64,000 bases of DNA from Macrotis lagotis. Lineage: Eukaryota > Chordata > Mammalia > Peramelemorphia > Peramelidae. The notes under the pieces were generated by a model. That model was not told where the DNA came from. It saw nothing but the letters and a program-made list of their open reading frames with translations, and did not search any database. The stretch spans positions 623,979,352 to 624,043,351 of the forward strand of contig NC_133666.1 of assembly GCF_037893015.1 (NCBI RefSeq), in the 5' to 3' direction. The translations under genes and the position numbers were made by a program. Below, piece by piece: positions 46,040 to 57,044 of this stretch; the stretch's first letter is position 1; each line of letters starts with the position of its first letter.

Positions 46040-46930
46040 TATAAAATGTCCTCCCCCTCCCCCTCCCCTCCTCCCCTCCTCCCGCCCGGCTCAGGGGGGC
46101 TCTCGGCCAGACCTGCCCCAGGCCGCGCTCCCTGGATCCCGCGCCTTCATCGCGCCCCGCCCACGCTCGCGCTTCCTTTCTCCCTGCCTATTGGCTGCGT
46201 TCCCTTCGCCCCGCCTCCAGGCGGTGCTGCTTCCGGGCGGAACGCCCCTTCCGGATCCGGGCGCCGTGCTTCCCCGGCCCTTCTCCAGTTCCCTGGTTAC
46301 GTGATTCCATGAGCGCGGCCCTTCCCGGCGGCTCTGCCCGGTCAATGCAAGGCTCACTTCTCCCGGGTAGCCCAGGGCCGCCCTGAGCCAAGGGAAGCCC
46401 GCGGCGGCCATCGCGGGCCAGTTCATCTCAGTGCAATACCACAAAGTCAGGCTCAGTACCCCGGGCCTCCGAGACCTCCACAGCGGGCCCGTTACAGGAG
46501 GGCTCCCTGCCCGAGCTCGCAGGGTCAGAGGATGCGAGAGCTGGGCCTCGGATCCGGGTCTCCCACCCCCCTAAGTGGCGGCGATGCCAGCCGGGGGGGC
46601 CCGGAGGCGGGGGAGGGGCGACCCTAGAGGCGGCCCAGGGCGCGTGCGCGCTGTCGAGCGGAGCCGCGCCTCCATCCGGCCTGGGCTGGGCCGGCTTCCC
46701 CCGCGCGTCCCGGGATGAGGGTGACTGACAGCTCCCGCCACGCCCGGAGGCCTGAGGGTAGGCGGGGTCCGCGGGGAGGGTCAGGGGGTGGTGAGCTGAG
46801 GGGGCCAGTGTGAGCGCTGTGGAGTTGCCCTGCACCCCCTCCTCCGGGCATCTGGGCAGACTTCCGCGCCCCGCCCGCCCTGTGCCCCCTGCCACAAGAA
46901 GGGTCTCGGGGCGGCCGGTGCCCGGCCCTG
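46040..46930. promoter_or_regulatory. CpG island 2
   Basis: About 900 bp of CpG-dense DNA between AT-rich flanks. It contains an inverted CCAAT box (ATTGG, 46190-46194), GC-rich boxes and two TTCCGG motifs (about 46230 and 46250). Possible donors downstream are GATGAGG|GTGACT (GT at 46721) and a weaker one near 46757. It lies 10.5 kb upstream of the second finger exon, in a place fit to be its promoter; no exon linking the two is identified. Long frames on either strand here are composition artefacts. Confidence 0.8.
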
Positions 46931-47041
46931 GAGGCAGGAGGACCAGGCTTCGAATCCGCCCTCAGACACTTCGTAATCACCTAGCTGTGTGGCCTTGGGC
47001 GAGCCACTTAACCCCGTTGCCTTGCAAAAACTAAAAAAAAA
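46910..47041 (+). repeat. SINE at CpG-island edge, CpG retained
   Basis: Sense, 5'-shortened SINE: 'GTGCCCGGCCCTGGAGGCAG', 'TTCGAATCCGCCCTCAGACA', 'CTTCGTAATCACCTAGCTG', 'GGGCGAGCCACTTAACCCCG'. It carries more CG dinucleotides than other copies in the window. Flanks AGAAGGGTCTC and AAAAGGGCTCTT may be the target-site duplication. Confidence 0.9.
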
Positions 47042-47129
47042 AGGGCTCTTGACAAGAGATGATGCGGGGGGGCTCGGAAATCAACGGCAGCCCCTTCTCC
47101 CTTCACCTCCATGCTTCCTCACTAGGGAC

Positions 47130-47195
47130 TCAGCTTTATAACGGATTTATATACATATACATATATATGTATACACACACACACACATATAAAAC
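47130..47195. repeat. (AC)/(AT) simple repeat
   Basis: TATACATATACATATATATG followed by an AC run (about 47173-47187), then AT-rich DNA. Confidence 0.85.
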
Positions 47196-47390
47196 AGACT
47201 AATCCCTTTTCATGATCCACAAAGAGTTAATGCTCAAAACTCACCTTTCTGTTAGTATTCTTCATTAAAAATACCTGTGAGTCTAATTATCAGTTCAGGG
47301 ATTTATTTCACTGATGTAGATTTTTTCTTTCACTAATGATTCACAGCCCCTCTATGGTGATTGAAAAGATGATTCTTGAGTATTTTTGTC

Positions 47391-47532
47391 TAGGAGGCAA
47401 TGGATGGAGCACCAGCCCTGGAGGAGGAGGACCTGAGTTCAAATTCGACCTCAGACCCTTAATACTTACCAGCTTTGTGACCTTGGGCAAGTCACTTAAC
47501 CCCATTGCCCCACACACACACACACACACAAA
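47391..47532 (+). repeat. tRNA-derived SINE ending in (CA)n
   Basis: Sense copy without the usual head start: 'TAGGAGGCAATGGATGGAGC', 'GACCTGAGTTCAAATTCGAC', 'CAAGTCACTTAACCCCATTG'. The A-rich tail is replaced by a CA run at about 47508-47530. Confidence 0.88.
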
Positions 47533-47666
47533 GAGAAAGAAAAAATTAGCCTGCGGCTAGTGATGAGGCTTATTACTGATTTTTAGTCCATTACTGGGCT
47601 TACTCTGGCCTTCCTCTTTTAAAGAAACTGCTAGCACCTTTCTGCATCTCTCAAGAACTCAAGATC

Positions 47667-47811
47667 AGGGAGCAGCTAGGTGGCAGTGGATAGAGCACCC
47701 ACCCTGTAGTCAGGAGGACCTGAGTTCAAATCCAGCCTCAGACACTTAATAATTACCTAGCTGTAACCCCATTGCCTTGCAAAAACCTAAAAAAAAAAAA
47801 AACAAAAAAAC
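47667..47811 (+). repeat. SINE with internal deletion
   Basis: Sense copy: 'GAGCAGCTAGGTGGCAGTGG', then normal up to 'ACCTAGCTGT', which runs straight into 'AACCCCATTGCCTTGC': the 'GTGACCTTGGGCAAGTCACTT' block is missing. Poly(A)-rich tail. Confidence 0.92.
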
Positions 47812-47814
47812 ACC

Positions 47815-48230
47815 TTAAGGTTATCTGGATTCCTATCATACTGGAGCATCAAAATAAGAATTTGTTGGAAGGTTATTCCTGATTTACAATGAAAAAAACT
47901 GAAACGAAATAATCCAAAGTCATGCAGTTTCATCAGAGCTAAGATTTGAACCCAGGAGCTCTGATTCCAAGTCTTTGTACAATCACATTTTGCCTCCTTT
48001 TAGTAATTATTACCTCCTTCTCACAGTCATTCAATATTCTCTTCCTGTACCTGTCATCTTTTCTGTTTTGATCTCTCCCTAATTATGACATCTTTCCCCA
48101 AGAATATCCTGCTCTATTACCTATCACTATCTTCATTACCTTCACATTTGTTTCTTCATTTTCCAGTAAATACCAGCATTTTTCTTTGTTCTCCAATTTC
48201 CTTCTTAAACAATTGCCCTTTACCACTTTC
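47815..48230 (-). repeat. Antisense MIR piece and pyrimidine-rich DNA
   Basis: About 47850-48000 is antisense MIR-like ('AAGATTTGAACCCAGGAGCT', 'GATTCCAAGTC'). About 48000-48230 is C/T-rich without recognised content. Confidence 0.45.
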
Positions 48231-48235
48231 ATTTT

Positions 48236-48386
48236 TTTTAAGGTTTTTGCAAGGCAAATGAAGTTAGTGGCTTGCCCAAGGCCACACAGCTAGGTAATTT
48301 ATATTAAGTGTCTGAGACCGGATTTGAACCCAGGTACTCCTGACTCCAGGGCTGGTGCTTTATCCACTGAGCCATCTAGCCGCCCT
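48236..48386 (-). repeat. tRNA-derived SINE with 13-bp TSD
   Basis: Full-length antisense SINE with a perfect target-site duplication CCACTTTCATTTT (48223-48235 and 48387-48399). Confidence 0.95.
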
Positions 48387-48399
48387 CCACTTTCATTTT

Positions 48400-49265
48400 C
48401 TACTTCTAACTTTCTCTCCCTCTGTATTACTATTTCATTTCTAGAATATAACTGGGTAAGATAAAGATGTAAATCATTAAAGTTACAAGATTAAAGAGAT
48501 GTGAGCAGGATGTTAAAGTATTCATTGGAGTAACATCAGTCTACCAAGACAGGAATCTCTAAGGAGAGTGCCTTCTAGTTCTACATATATAATCCAGAAA
48601 AACATCTTAAAGGAAGGGACTGTTTCATTTTTGGCTTTGTGCCCCCTCCACTGTATCCTACATATAACAGATCCTTAATGCTGGTTGAATTGAATTGAAT
48701 TCACCCAACAAGAATTTATTAAATGCTTCCATATACTAAGCACTGTGCTTGATGCTAGAGACATAGAGACAAAAATAAAAAGTCTGCTCTCAAAGAATTT
48801 CTGTTCCACCTACACAGAAACATCAAAAAATATACAAAGTAAATATGAAATAATTTGGAGATAAAGGATACTTATGGATCAGTCATTTAGGAGACAGGAC
48901 TTGAGCTGAATCTTTTAGGAACCTAGAAGTATAAGAAAAGTATAAGGGAATGATACAACAAACAAACCTGAAAAAAAATTACCACAAGTTTTCAGATTTG
49001 GGCTCTGTAGCCTTCTGAGTTACAATACTTAGAAGTTTCCATTTATGTGTTATTTCCTTTTTTTGGTCATGAAGAATGTTCTGAAGTCTTCAGCCTCTTC
49101 CCAACTGTGCCTCATCCTTGTATGTCCTTAACCACCTGCACTCACAGACTGGAGCACATGTAATCAGCCATGTCTATCTACCTATCTACCCATCTATATG
49201 TAGAGATAAAGATAACATAGTTATAGATTTAGAGATAGAGAAAAAATACTTAATCACAATCTCAT
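48400..49265. repeat. Intergenic with L2 tails
   Basis: L2-type ends at about 48600-48690 ('AAGGGACTGTTTCATTTTTG', 'CAGATCCTTAATGCTGG') and about 48700-48810 ('CAAGAATTTATTAAATGC', 'AAGCACTGTGCTTGATGC'). Otherwise unrecognised. Confidence 0.5.
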
Positions 49266-49269
49266 GGTA

Positions 49270-49465
49270 ATAATCATGCTGATGTAGTACCTGTTAGTTT
49301 TTCAAAATGCTTTCCTCACAATTGTAAGTTAAATTAGTGCAGGTTTTATAGGTGGGAAAAATGAGGCTCAGAGGTGAAGTGCCTTGCTTATAATCACTGA
49401 GGAAAAAGCTGGGACTCAAACCAGGTTGGACCCCAAGTTCAAGGTTGTTTTTAACTACTGTCTGG
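49270..49465 (-). repeat. Antisense MIR
   Basis: 'TTTTATAGGTGGGAAAAATG', 'AGGCTCAGAGGTGAAGTGCC', 'AAAGCTGGGACTCAAACCAG', 'AACTACTGTCTGGTGCC': antisense MIR order. Confidence 0.65.
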
Positions 49466-49739
49466 TGCCATATATACAATGATTCCCCCATTCATAAGCA
49501 TTCATAAATACTTAAACTAACTACAACTCATAAATATATACCTTTCATTATCTATGCACACAGGAAAGCTTCTACATCACAATCACAAGCAGAACTCTAG
49601 ATCATGGAAAAGTTGGAAGGCTAGGAATTTTCTCTAAGCTTTCAACCTCTCCAAAACTGAAATTATGAGCCAAAAATAAAGTAATTTCAAATATCTTCAT
49701 GATTTGGGATGCTTGAAGTCTAAAAGATTAAAAAAACAA

Positions 49740-51190
49740 AGCCATGAACTGATAAAACTACATTGAACTCTCTTAGCACCCCTCCCTCAATAATACCATT
49801 GGTAGTAAGACTGCCCCAGCTAACCCATTCAAACTCTCAACAAAAACTACATCTTTGTATGCCTTCCCTCTTTCCTGTATCATGGAAATCTCAGCTCCAG
49901 GCTGCAGACATCTGATTAGGTTAGTTTGCCAGCATATATTTGCAGTGCACCAGACTGGAAGCTTGTTGGGGCCATACATCCAGTAGCATGAGGGGTAGTG
50001 TTTCTGTGCTGCAAAAGATCTCTGCAGGAGAGACTGGAATAGTGGGACAGGGACAAGATGTGTCTGGGTTGGAATAGGCACCATATCCTATCTCTGTGGC
50101 CACCCCCTCAAGCCTCAGAAACTAAACTACAGAAATCAAGTAACAACATGGTAGATCTCCAAACTACCAGTGCTAAACCAAAGAACTAGGGATTAGGTTG
50201 TATGACACTCCACTAAGCCTGAGAGAAAGTACCCAGCTAGAGTCAGTTATGTCCACCCAAAAGTCACTTGGGGCAGAGGACTATTCGAGGTGTACCATGT
50301 GAGGAAGCTGAGATGCTTTGGAATTCAGTCTCCCAGGAAACCACCATTAGAGAGAATTAAGTCAGAGCCTCAGAAAGTGAGTACTGGGGGAAATAAGGTT
50401 AAAAAAGGAGCTGAAATTACCAGGAAGAAGAAAACCCAAAGACCTTAAAATTAGGCAAACAAGTTAACTATGAAATCATTAACTGCAGGAAAATAAATAG
50501 TTTCCATATCTAATAAATGAGTTCAAACATCCATGAATTAAAACTATAAAACAAAGGAAAATGGTCCTATGCTCAATGAGACATAAAACCCTGGAGAGGA
50601 GAATATGGAATCACAAAACACTGTTCCTGAGGAGTTCAAAAGAGATGAGAAGTATGAGAGCAGAACTTACAGTCTGCACAACAAAATGAATGGGTAAAAC
50701 AGAAAAGGTGAACAAAAGAGAATAATGTACTGAGAATGCAAATATACAGAAGTAAAGAACGATCTAGAAGAGAAGAAGCAAAAACCCAATGATATTAAAA
50801 TATATTCACTATAAGCAATACATGCTGATCTCAAAGACAGGATGCTTAGAGATAAGCTAAGAACATGACAGAACCCTTCACACCATAATGTAGGACTTAG
50901 AAGACAATTATCCAGACCTTTTGAACATAGAAAATGGAAGGCCAATTGAAAGAATTCATAAATTGCCTCAAAACAAAACCCCAGTATTGCAAGCTCTAAG
51001 ACACATTGGGTAAAATTTGACAATCCAATTCAGAAACAAGAAGTTCTGCAAGCAATCAATAGAAAGATCTTCGATTGCAAGGGATATTCAAATACCAGAA
51101 GACTATTCTGCACTCAACAGAAAACAGGATGCAATGGAATAATGAGTCCCAAAGGGCAATGGAGTAGGATGCATCCTTGAGTAACTTAAC
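49740..51190 (+). repeat. L1-like 5' region and ORF1 fragment
   Basis: Sense LINE text: 5' UTR-like part (about 49760-50450), then 'GAAGGCCAATTGAAAGAATTC' region (50938-50960), 'TTGCAAGCTCTAAGACACAT', 'AAATTTGACAATCCAATTCAG' area and 'TCTGCAAGCAATCAATAG'. It resembles marsupial L1 ORF1. Minus-strand open frames of 103-118 codons over it are antisense shadows. Confidence 0.5.
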
Positions 51191-52140
51191 CTGTAATTCT
51201 GAGTTTAACCATAAATGAAAAAAGATGGATATTCAATAATGAAGAGGTATTTGAAAGAAGTGGAAAGGAATGTATGATGTGACTGAGTCAAATTGAGGGC
51301 TAGCAATGAAGGGAAGTTGACCTTCATGATCTCAATGAGAAAAAAAAACCTGCAGGCTAATGAATGGGAAGAAAGTAGGGAGTATTGAAAAAAGAGGGAA
51401 AGGAGTTTTGATTTGGTTGTAAATGGAATTTCATTGAGAATGCTCCCATGGGTGAAGAGAGAGAGGTGGTTTATGAAGGAAGATGGGTATGTACTAGGTA
51501 TGTATTGGAATTCAGGAAGGGGTGGGAGTAACTGATACCTGGGGGAGTCAGGGAGCATGAACCTAGGAAGAGGAAAAAGACACTGAAGTAAATGAGAGCA
51601 AAGTAATGGGAGAGGATATCAGAGAAGGGCTGCATAATCAGGGATGTGGTAGAGGAATGGTCTAATCATGAAGTAGTGTCCTCTCTGAACATTGTTCTGA
51701 GAGGGAGAAACAGAGGGAAAGAATCCATGGGGCAAGTTCTACAAGGTAATGGCAGAAACTGCCTAGAGAGAACTCAGAATGGATATATTGGAAATTTTGT
51801 TACATAGGGAATATTGAGAATAGATAAGATTAGATAATTTTTAGAGGTAATGAATCAGAAGCATAGAGAAAGCAGGTAGGTAATGAAGAAAATAAGAAAA
51901 ATCCTTTTTGGAAAGGGATGCAAAAAATGAAATGCAAAAGATGAGAGGATGAGGGAATTTACTGAGAGGAAAAAAGAAGCAGAGGGGAACTTCTATAACC
52001 AGATAACCAGATAAAAGCAGAAAAGAAAAGAACTAATAAGTAAAACCCTACTGGGAAAGAAGAAACAGGCAAGAGGAGGGAATCAAGGGTGAAGAGAAGA
52101 ATACTAATGGGAACAGGATCACTTTAAAAAAGATTAAAGT
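51190..52140. other. Purine-rich intergenic DNA, unrecognised
   Basis: A/G-rich on the + strand ('AGAGAGGGAAAG'-type text throughout). Possibly LINE-derived, but I recognise no family. The 117-codon minus-strand frame has no domain signature. Confidence 0.35.
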
Positions 52141-52149
52141 TCAGTAATA

Positions 52150-53000
52150 AGGATGTAATAATGTGCTGTATTTATTTTATAATATTTATAGAGGAAAAAT
52201 GAGACATGGAAAATGTAAACTTAATTCTCATAACTTCATGTGAATATTCATCCAATAAAATGAAAAAAATGACAGATTAAGATAAATACATTTAAAAAGC
52301 CAAGGTATACAAAATAAAGTGGAAGGAATAAAATTTATCATTCATCAAATAACTCTTCAAAAGCAAGAATTACAATTATACTACCTGAAAAAGCAAAAAC
52401 AAACATTAAAAAATAGGTATAAACAAGAAAGTCACATTATGTTAAAAGGAATCATAGACAATAAACCAATATCTAAATCTTCCAAATGTCTTGGCATCCA
52501 ATTCATAAAGGAGCTAGAAGAAGACATAGTAACAACCACAGTGACAAGAGACTTCAGTGACTCGTTTAGAGAAGCCTAACATAAAAGGGAAAATATGAAA
52601 CTGAACAAAATATCAGAGAAAGCCACAAGTGAAAAGACTTATGTCATAAAAATGAAAATGCAAAGGAATATACATATTTCTCAACACTGCATGGAACTTT
52701 TACAAAAATTGACTATATTCTAAGACATAGAGTTAGTGCAAATGTGTAAAGGCAGAAATAGTTAATATATTCTTCATAGACCACAATGTAGTAAAAAAAT
52801 TGGTTTATTGATCACAAATTCAAAGAGACTATGAATGGTCAAAGAACAAAGAAATAATAACTGAAAGAAAATGATAATGATGAAACAATATATCAAAATG
52901 TCTATTAAAGCAGTCCTTAGGGAAAATTGGATATCTCTAATTATATATTAACAAAATAGAAAAAATGATTAATGAGCTGAATATAAATTTTTGAAAACTG
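52150..53000 (+). repeat. L1 ORF2 N-terminal region fragment
   Basis: Sense LINE ORF2-like text: 'GGAACTTTTACAAAAATTGA' (about 52691), 'GGCAGAAATAGTTAATATAT', 'AGACCACAATGTAGTAAAAA' (about 52778), 'AAAGCAGTCCTTAGGGAAAAT' area (about 52908). This matches the end of the L1 endonuclease region ('DH.A'-type motif) and beyond. Stops and shifts throughout. Confidence 0.55.
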
Positions 53001-53012
53001 ATAGAGTATATA

Positions 53013-53136
53013 CAGATAGAGCACCAATCCTGGAGTCACAAGGATTTGAGTTCAGATCTGAACCTTAGATGTTTACCAGCTATGTGACCCTGGGCAAGTG
53101 ACTTAACCCTGGTTTCCTCTTTAAAAAAAATTAAAA
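53013..53136 (+). repeat. tRNA-derived SINE, old and 5'-short
   Basis: Sense, diverged: 'AGAGCACCAATCCTGGAGTC', 'CAGCTATGTGACCCTGGGCA', 'AGTGACTTAACCCTGG'. Confidence 0.75.
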
Positions 53137-53429
53137 GCCAACAATTAAGCACAAAAGATAATAGATAAATTAGAAACAAATGCATATGGATAAATAAAAC
53201 AATCAAATGCAGAAGCACATATACACTTAGAGTCTTTGCAATATTAGATTCTCTTTCCTTCAACTAGTAGAAAAGACCTCGGGGCTGAGCAGAAACATAC
53301 TTGAGATATCAAAGACATTTGCAGGTAAAGCCATGCACTCCACCTGGAAGAAGTGCAGGTATCTAGGCTCTGCTAAGAGGGCACTTTGTATGGATAAAAT
53401 GCTGGAAAATTATTGGATTTGAGTTTATG

Positions 53430-53875
53430 TAATACAAGCCATTTGACCCAGATGTGAATATGAATTTCCCTTATTCACAGTTATGGAACTTGGAATTTGG
53501 TTGTAGCCAATTACACAACATTGTTTATACTTATGTTACTTATGAAGGTCTCAGATTTGGCATGAAACCATCTTTGTTCTATGCCCCTATAAATATCGAG
53601 GCCAGAGGATAGAATGGTGGAGGGGGAGACTTGTGAGTGGAAAAGTGGATTTGCTAGAAGAGGATTTAGGATTAGTAACAGGAGGAGATGTGAGGGGAGA
53701 AGCACAGTGGGAACTGATAAACAGATTTAAGAAGCATGAACTAGAGACTTGGGATATGCAAATTGATTTGTGTGTGGAGGCAGCCCTGCCACCAAGGCTG
53801 TACAATAAATCTTTTTCTCCTCCAAGTAGCATTCCTTTGACCTCTCTGAATTAAAGAACCTGCAGTGCACACAGG
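53430..53875 (+). mobile_element. Probable solo retroviral LTR
   Basis: A TATA box (TATAAA, 53588-53593) is followed 215 bp later by a poly(A) signal (AATAAA, 53804-53809) and a C/T-rich stretch, the layout of a retroviral LTR in + orientation. Ends are not firmly defined: a CA near 53873 is a candidate right edge and the left edge is a guess. No coding retroviral sequence is attached, so it would be a solo LTR. Open frames of 73-81 codons in it are not genes. Confidence 0.4.
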
Positions 53876-54208
53876 AGAAAAGAAAAACCTCCAGCTCCTG
53901 TCCTACAATTAGCAATGGGGATGGAATTTGTTCAGGAACTCCTGCTCCTCCCCATTTGTTTTACACTCAGTTCAAATTTAAGATTCTATTTCATCTGGAC
54001 TCAGATAGGACTTTCTATTTTCAGGGTTTCTGCTCTTTGTGCCTGGGCAGTGTGAGCTCTGATAAGTAGGAAACGAGCAACTTCCTTTAACTTTCCCTGA
54101 ATTTTTCCCATTCTTCAAAGTTCTCTCTAGGAAGATTGACTTTCTAACCAAGCTAGGGACTCTTTCATCATCCATTTAAAACTTCCTCGTAGCTAAGTTT
54201 TTCCCACC

Positions 54209-54350
54209 TTTTTTTTTTAAGTTTTTGGAAGGCAATGGGGTTACTGGCTTGCCCAAGGCCACACAGCTAAGTAATCAGGAAGTGTCTGAAGCCACATTTG
54301 AACTCAGGTACTCCTGACTCCAGGGTATCCACTGCACGACCTAGCCACCC
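54209..54350 (-). repeat. tRNA-derived SINE
   Basis: Antisense SINE with target-site duplication TTTTCCCACC (about 54199-54208 and 54351-54360). Part of the head ('GCCGGTGCTC') is deleted: 'CCAGGGTATCCACTGCACGA'. Confidence 0.93.
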
Positions 54351-54359
54351 TTTTCCCAC

Positions 54360-54775
54360 CCTTTTAAAAAGAAGACATATAAACCAGTTATTTCTGGGAA
54401 CCCAGATCATTTATTCTCTCAACAAGGGAATATAGTTATAAGGCTTCTCTGAAGGGCTTTCTTTGCTGCTAATCTGTGCATCTGCAGCCATTCACTCTTG
54501 AGTATTAGAATTGGACTTACAGGACATGCGCTGTCTGAGAAGTGTTACATTCATTTTCTCTCAGTGTGGCACTTTACAGGATTTTCATGACCTAAAAGCA
54601 TCAGAAAATTTGTGACCACTCAGACTGATGTCAGTTTGTCTAGTTTTTATTAACTCTTCCTTAAAGCAGGACAGTTTTTAAACTAAAAATATTTCTTCTA
54701 ATTGTAATTCTGAAATTTGATGAGGAAAATCATACTCTACCTTTCTGTGTTTTTATAAATCAATCCCAGAAACAT
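54360..54775. other. Intergenic, unrecognised
   Basis: No gene or nameable repeat. Confidence 0.4.
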
Positions 54776-54779
54776 CCTT

Positions 54780-55250
54780 CTCAACCTCTGCAACCCAGAC
54801 AAGCCATACAATGGCTTTTAGAGTTTTCCTAGGTTGTAGAATCATACCTAGAGAAGTTCACAGTTGGAAGGCATCTCAGAGATTGTTATCTCAAACCAAT
54901 ATTCTAATAGTAGTGCATAACATTCCCTACAAGTGTTCTTTAGTCTTCTCTTTAAAACATGTTGTGACAGCAAGTCCATTATCCCCCAAGGCAGGCTAAA
55001 TCACCTTTGGACAGATGTAATTGTTAGGATTTTTTTTTCTTTGCATCAGACCAAAATCTCACTCTTTGCAACTTCCTCCTAATGCTACTAGTTTTATCCT
55101 CAGAGATCAAATTAATTCTAATTCTTCCACATAACAATCTCTCAAATACTTTAGTGCTCAAAGCCTGTCATCCTATAAATAAAACTTGGATTATATTTAC
55201 CCACATTGAATCACATCTGTAACCTCTCAAATTTCACTGTTATCACGATT
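54780..55250 (-). repeat. CR1/L3 LINE relic
   Basis: Antisense CR1/L3-type text: 'GTTCACAGTTGGAAGGCATC' (about 54857), 'ACCAATATTCTAATAG', 'TTGCAACTTCCTCCTAATGC' (about 55065), 'CTCAAATACTTTAGTGCTC'. Confidence 0.5.
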
Positions 55251-55379
55251 CTTGTTTCTTAGACTCTTAGAAGTTTAGTGCTGAAGGGATAGTTTGGTCC
55301 CATCGAAAGAGTGTTATATTTAAATTACACCATCAAATAAGGAAATTGCATTGGTTAAAAAACAAAAATAAAAGTGAAT

Positions 55380-56140
55380 AACTCCCTTCAATACCACCCC
55401 CACATCCAATCTCTTCCCAAGGCCTATTGATTTCACTTTTTTTGACATCTCCCAAATATACCCCCTTCTCTCCTCTGATACTACCACCACACCTTCATCA
55501 CCTCACATCTGTATTGTTACAATAGCCTACTGGTGGATCTGCCTGTTTCAAGTCTCTAATTCATTCTCCATCAGTAGTTAAAGTGATTCTTTCTAAAGGA
55601 CAGGTCCAGTCATATCACCCCACTAGTAAATAAATTCTGGTGGCTTACCATTGCCTCTAAAATTAAATATACAAAGCTCTGCTTCACATTCAAACCCCTT
55701 CATAACTTAGCCCCCCTCCTCAGTTTCCAGGCTTCTTAACTCTCTGCTACCTACTCTTTAGTCAAGTGATACTGGCTTCTAGGCAGTCTCGTTGCTCTGG
55801 GCATTTTCTCTGGCTGTCTTTCGTGGTTGAAATGCAATCCTCCTCAACTCCTGCACTGATTTCCCTGCTTTTTTTTAAGTCCCAACTAAAATCCCAGCTT
55901 TTTGTGAAAGCCATCTCCAATCCCTCTTGTACCTTTCCTCTATTAACCATTTCCTATCTAATTATATAGCTTACTTTGCATATATTTGTTTGCATGTTAT
56001 CTCCTCCACTAAACTGAAAGCTTCTTGAGGATCTTGTGTTTCTTTTTTTCTTTTCACTTTATTTTTGTATCTCCACTGCTTAATACAGTGGCTGGAACAT
56101 AGTAGATGCTGTATAAATGCTTGTTCCCTTCTCCCGCCTT
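55380..56140 (+). repeat. L2 LINE 3' end
   Basis: Sense L2 with good order: 'GTGGCTTACCATTGCCTCTA' (about 55640), 'CAAACCCCTTCATAACTTAG', 'AACTGAAAGCTTCTTGAGGA' (about 56013), 'CTGCTTAATACAGTGGCTGG' and the tail 'GATGCTGTATAAATGCTTG'. Decayed. Confidence 0.75.
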
Positions 56141-56219
56141 CCTTTGAAGACAAAGATGATCTTTCTTATATTTATTCCCCATTATAATCCTAATAACCAG
56201 TACAAAACCTTGCTTGTAT

Positions 56220-56835
56220 TGTTGAACCCAAAGAGTGAGATGGAGACCAGAATTTGATAAGTTTGGAGATCTTTATTCCCAGGGATTTCCTGGGGATAGA
56301 GTACCCAAATCAGACAGCATCTGAGTGTTCAGGGGATTGGGTTTTTATAGTGTTTGGTGGGGGGGTACTGAGAGTAAGCAGGATACAGAAGCAAAGACAG
56401 CAGTTAGATATATTGTCTTGTCATACTAATACAAACATGTAAACATATGGCTCAGTATAGATGGGGGCTAGACAGAGTAGGAAAAGGGTCAAGGTCTTTG
56501 TATTATGTCTGAACTTGTTTCCTGAGAGAGGGAGTCACATATTCACAGGCTTCCCACAAGTTTGAGGGAGTGAAATTTACTGTCTTATGGTTCCAGCTGC
56601 ACCTGGGCAAAGGGGAAGCAGTCCTGGAATTTTAACAGATACAGCAAGATAATTAGGCTAACATGGGTGCTTTGTAAATCTTTAGACAATTTTATGGCAT
56701 ATCCATGACCCCTTGGGTCCTATTCAGACTATTTTTCAGACCCAAAGGCGCCTAGCCAAAGTTATATTTCTAAGGAATTTCTCAGGGCCTAGAAGGATGT
56801 CAGGGACCCCTTTCTATAGGGGAATTTCACAAACA
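56220..56835 (-). mobile_element. Solo LTR of an endogenous retrovirus (ERV1-like)
   Basis: Read on the minus strand: it begins TGTG/TGTTTGTG (right edge 56831-56835), has a TATA-type box followed by AAACCC near 56345-56355, a poly(A) signal AATAAA at about 56272-56277 (TTTATT on +), and ends GGGTTCAACA (left edge TG at 56220). Box spacing and TG...CA ends fit a gammaretrovirus-like LTR. Flanks TGTAT and TTTAT could be a damaged 5-bp target-site duplication. No internal retroviral genes are present, so it is a solo LTR. It lies about 590 bp upstream of finger exon 2 and points away from it. Confidence 0.7.
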
Positions 56836-57044
56836 TTTATATTGTACTTCAGTATGACCTCTCAACATCTGATACAGTTTGCTCATTATCAGAGCTCCCA
56901 GTTTCTCCTCTTCCCCCAGACACACTTTTCATCTTTTTCCATAGGCTTGCCTTAGTCTCTAGACTCACTCTGTCCACTATGCTTACCATTGCTCCTTCCA
57001 CTTTAGTTCCCTACTTCAATCTTCTTTCCTCAGAATTGAATTAA

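Noticed and set aside
46091..46980. Open frames of 94-155 codons in CpG island 2
   Set aside because: Same composition artefact. One of them runs into a SINE.
49773..50084. 103-codon minus-strand frame with protein-like composition
   Set aside because: Falls in an L1-like 5' region on the opposite strand; no known motif, no splice or promoter context.
53560..53780. Possible second KRAB-A box ('GGAGATGTGAGGGGAGAAGC')
   Set aside because: Translation lacks the DV, EEW and MLENY landmarks, and the segment sits between the TATA and poly(A) signals of an LTR-like block.
54026..54070. Possible KRAB-B remnant after TTTTCAG
   Set aside because: Reads GFLLFVPGQCEL then stop. Only the first two residues fit, which is not enough.
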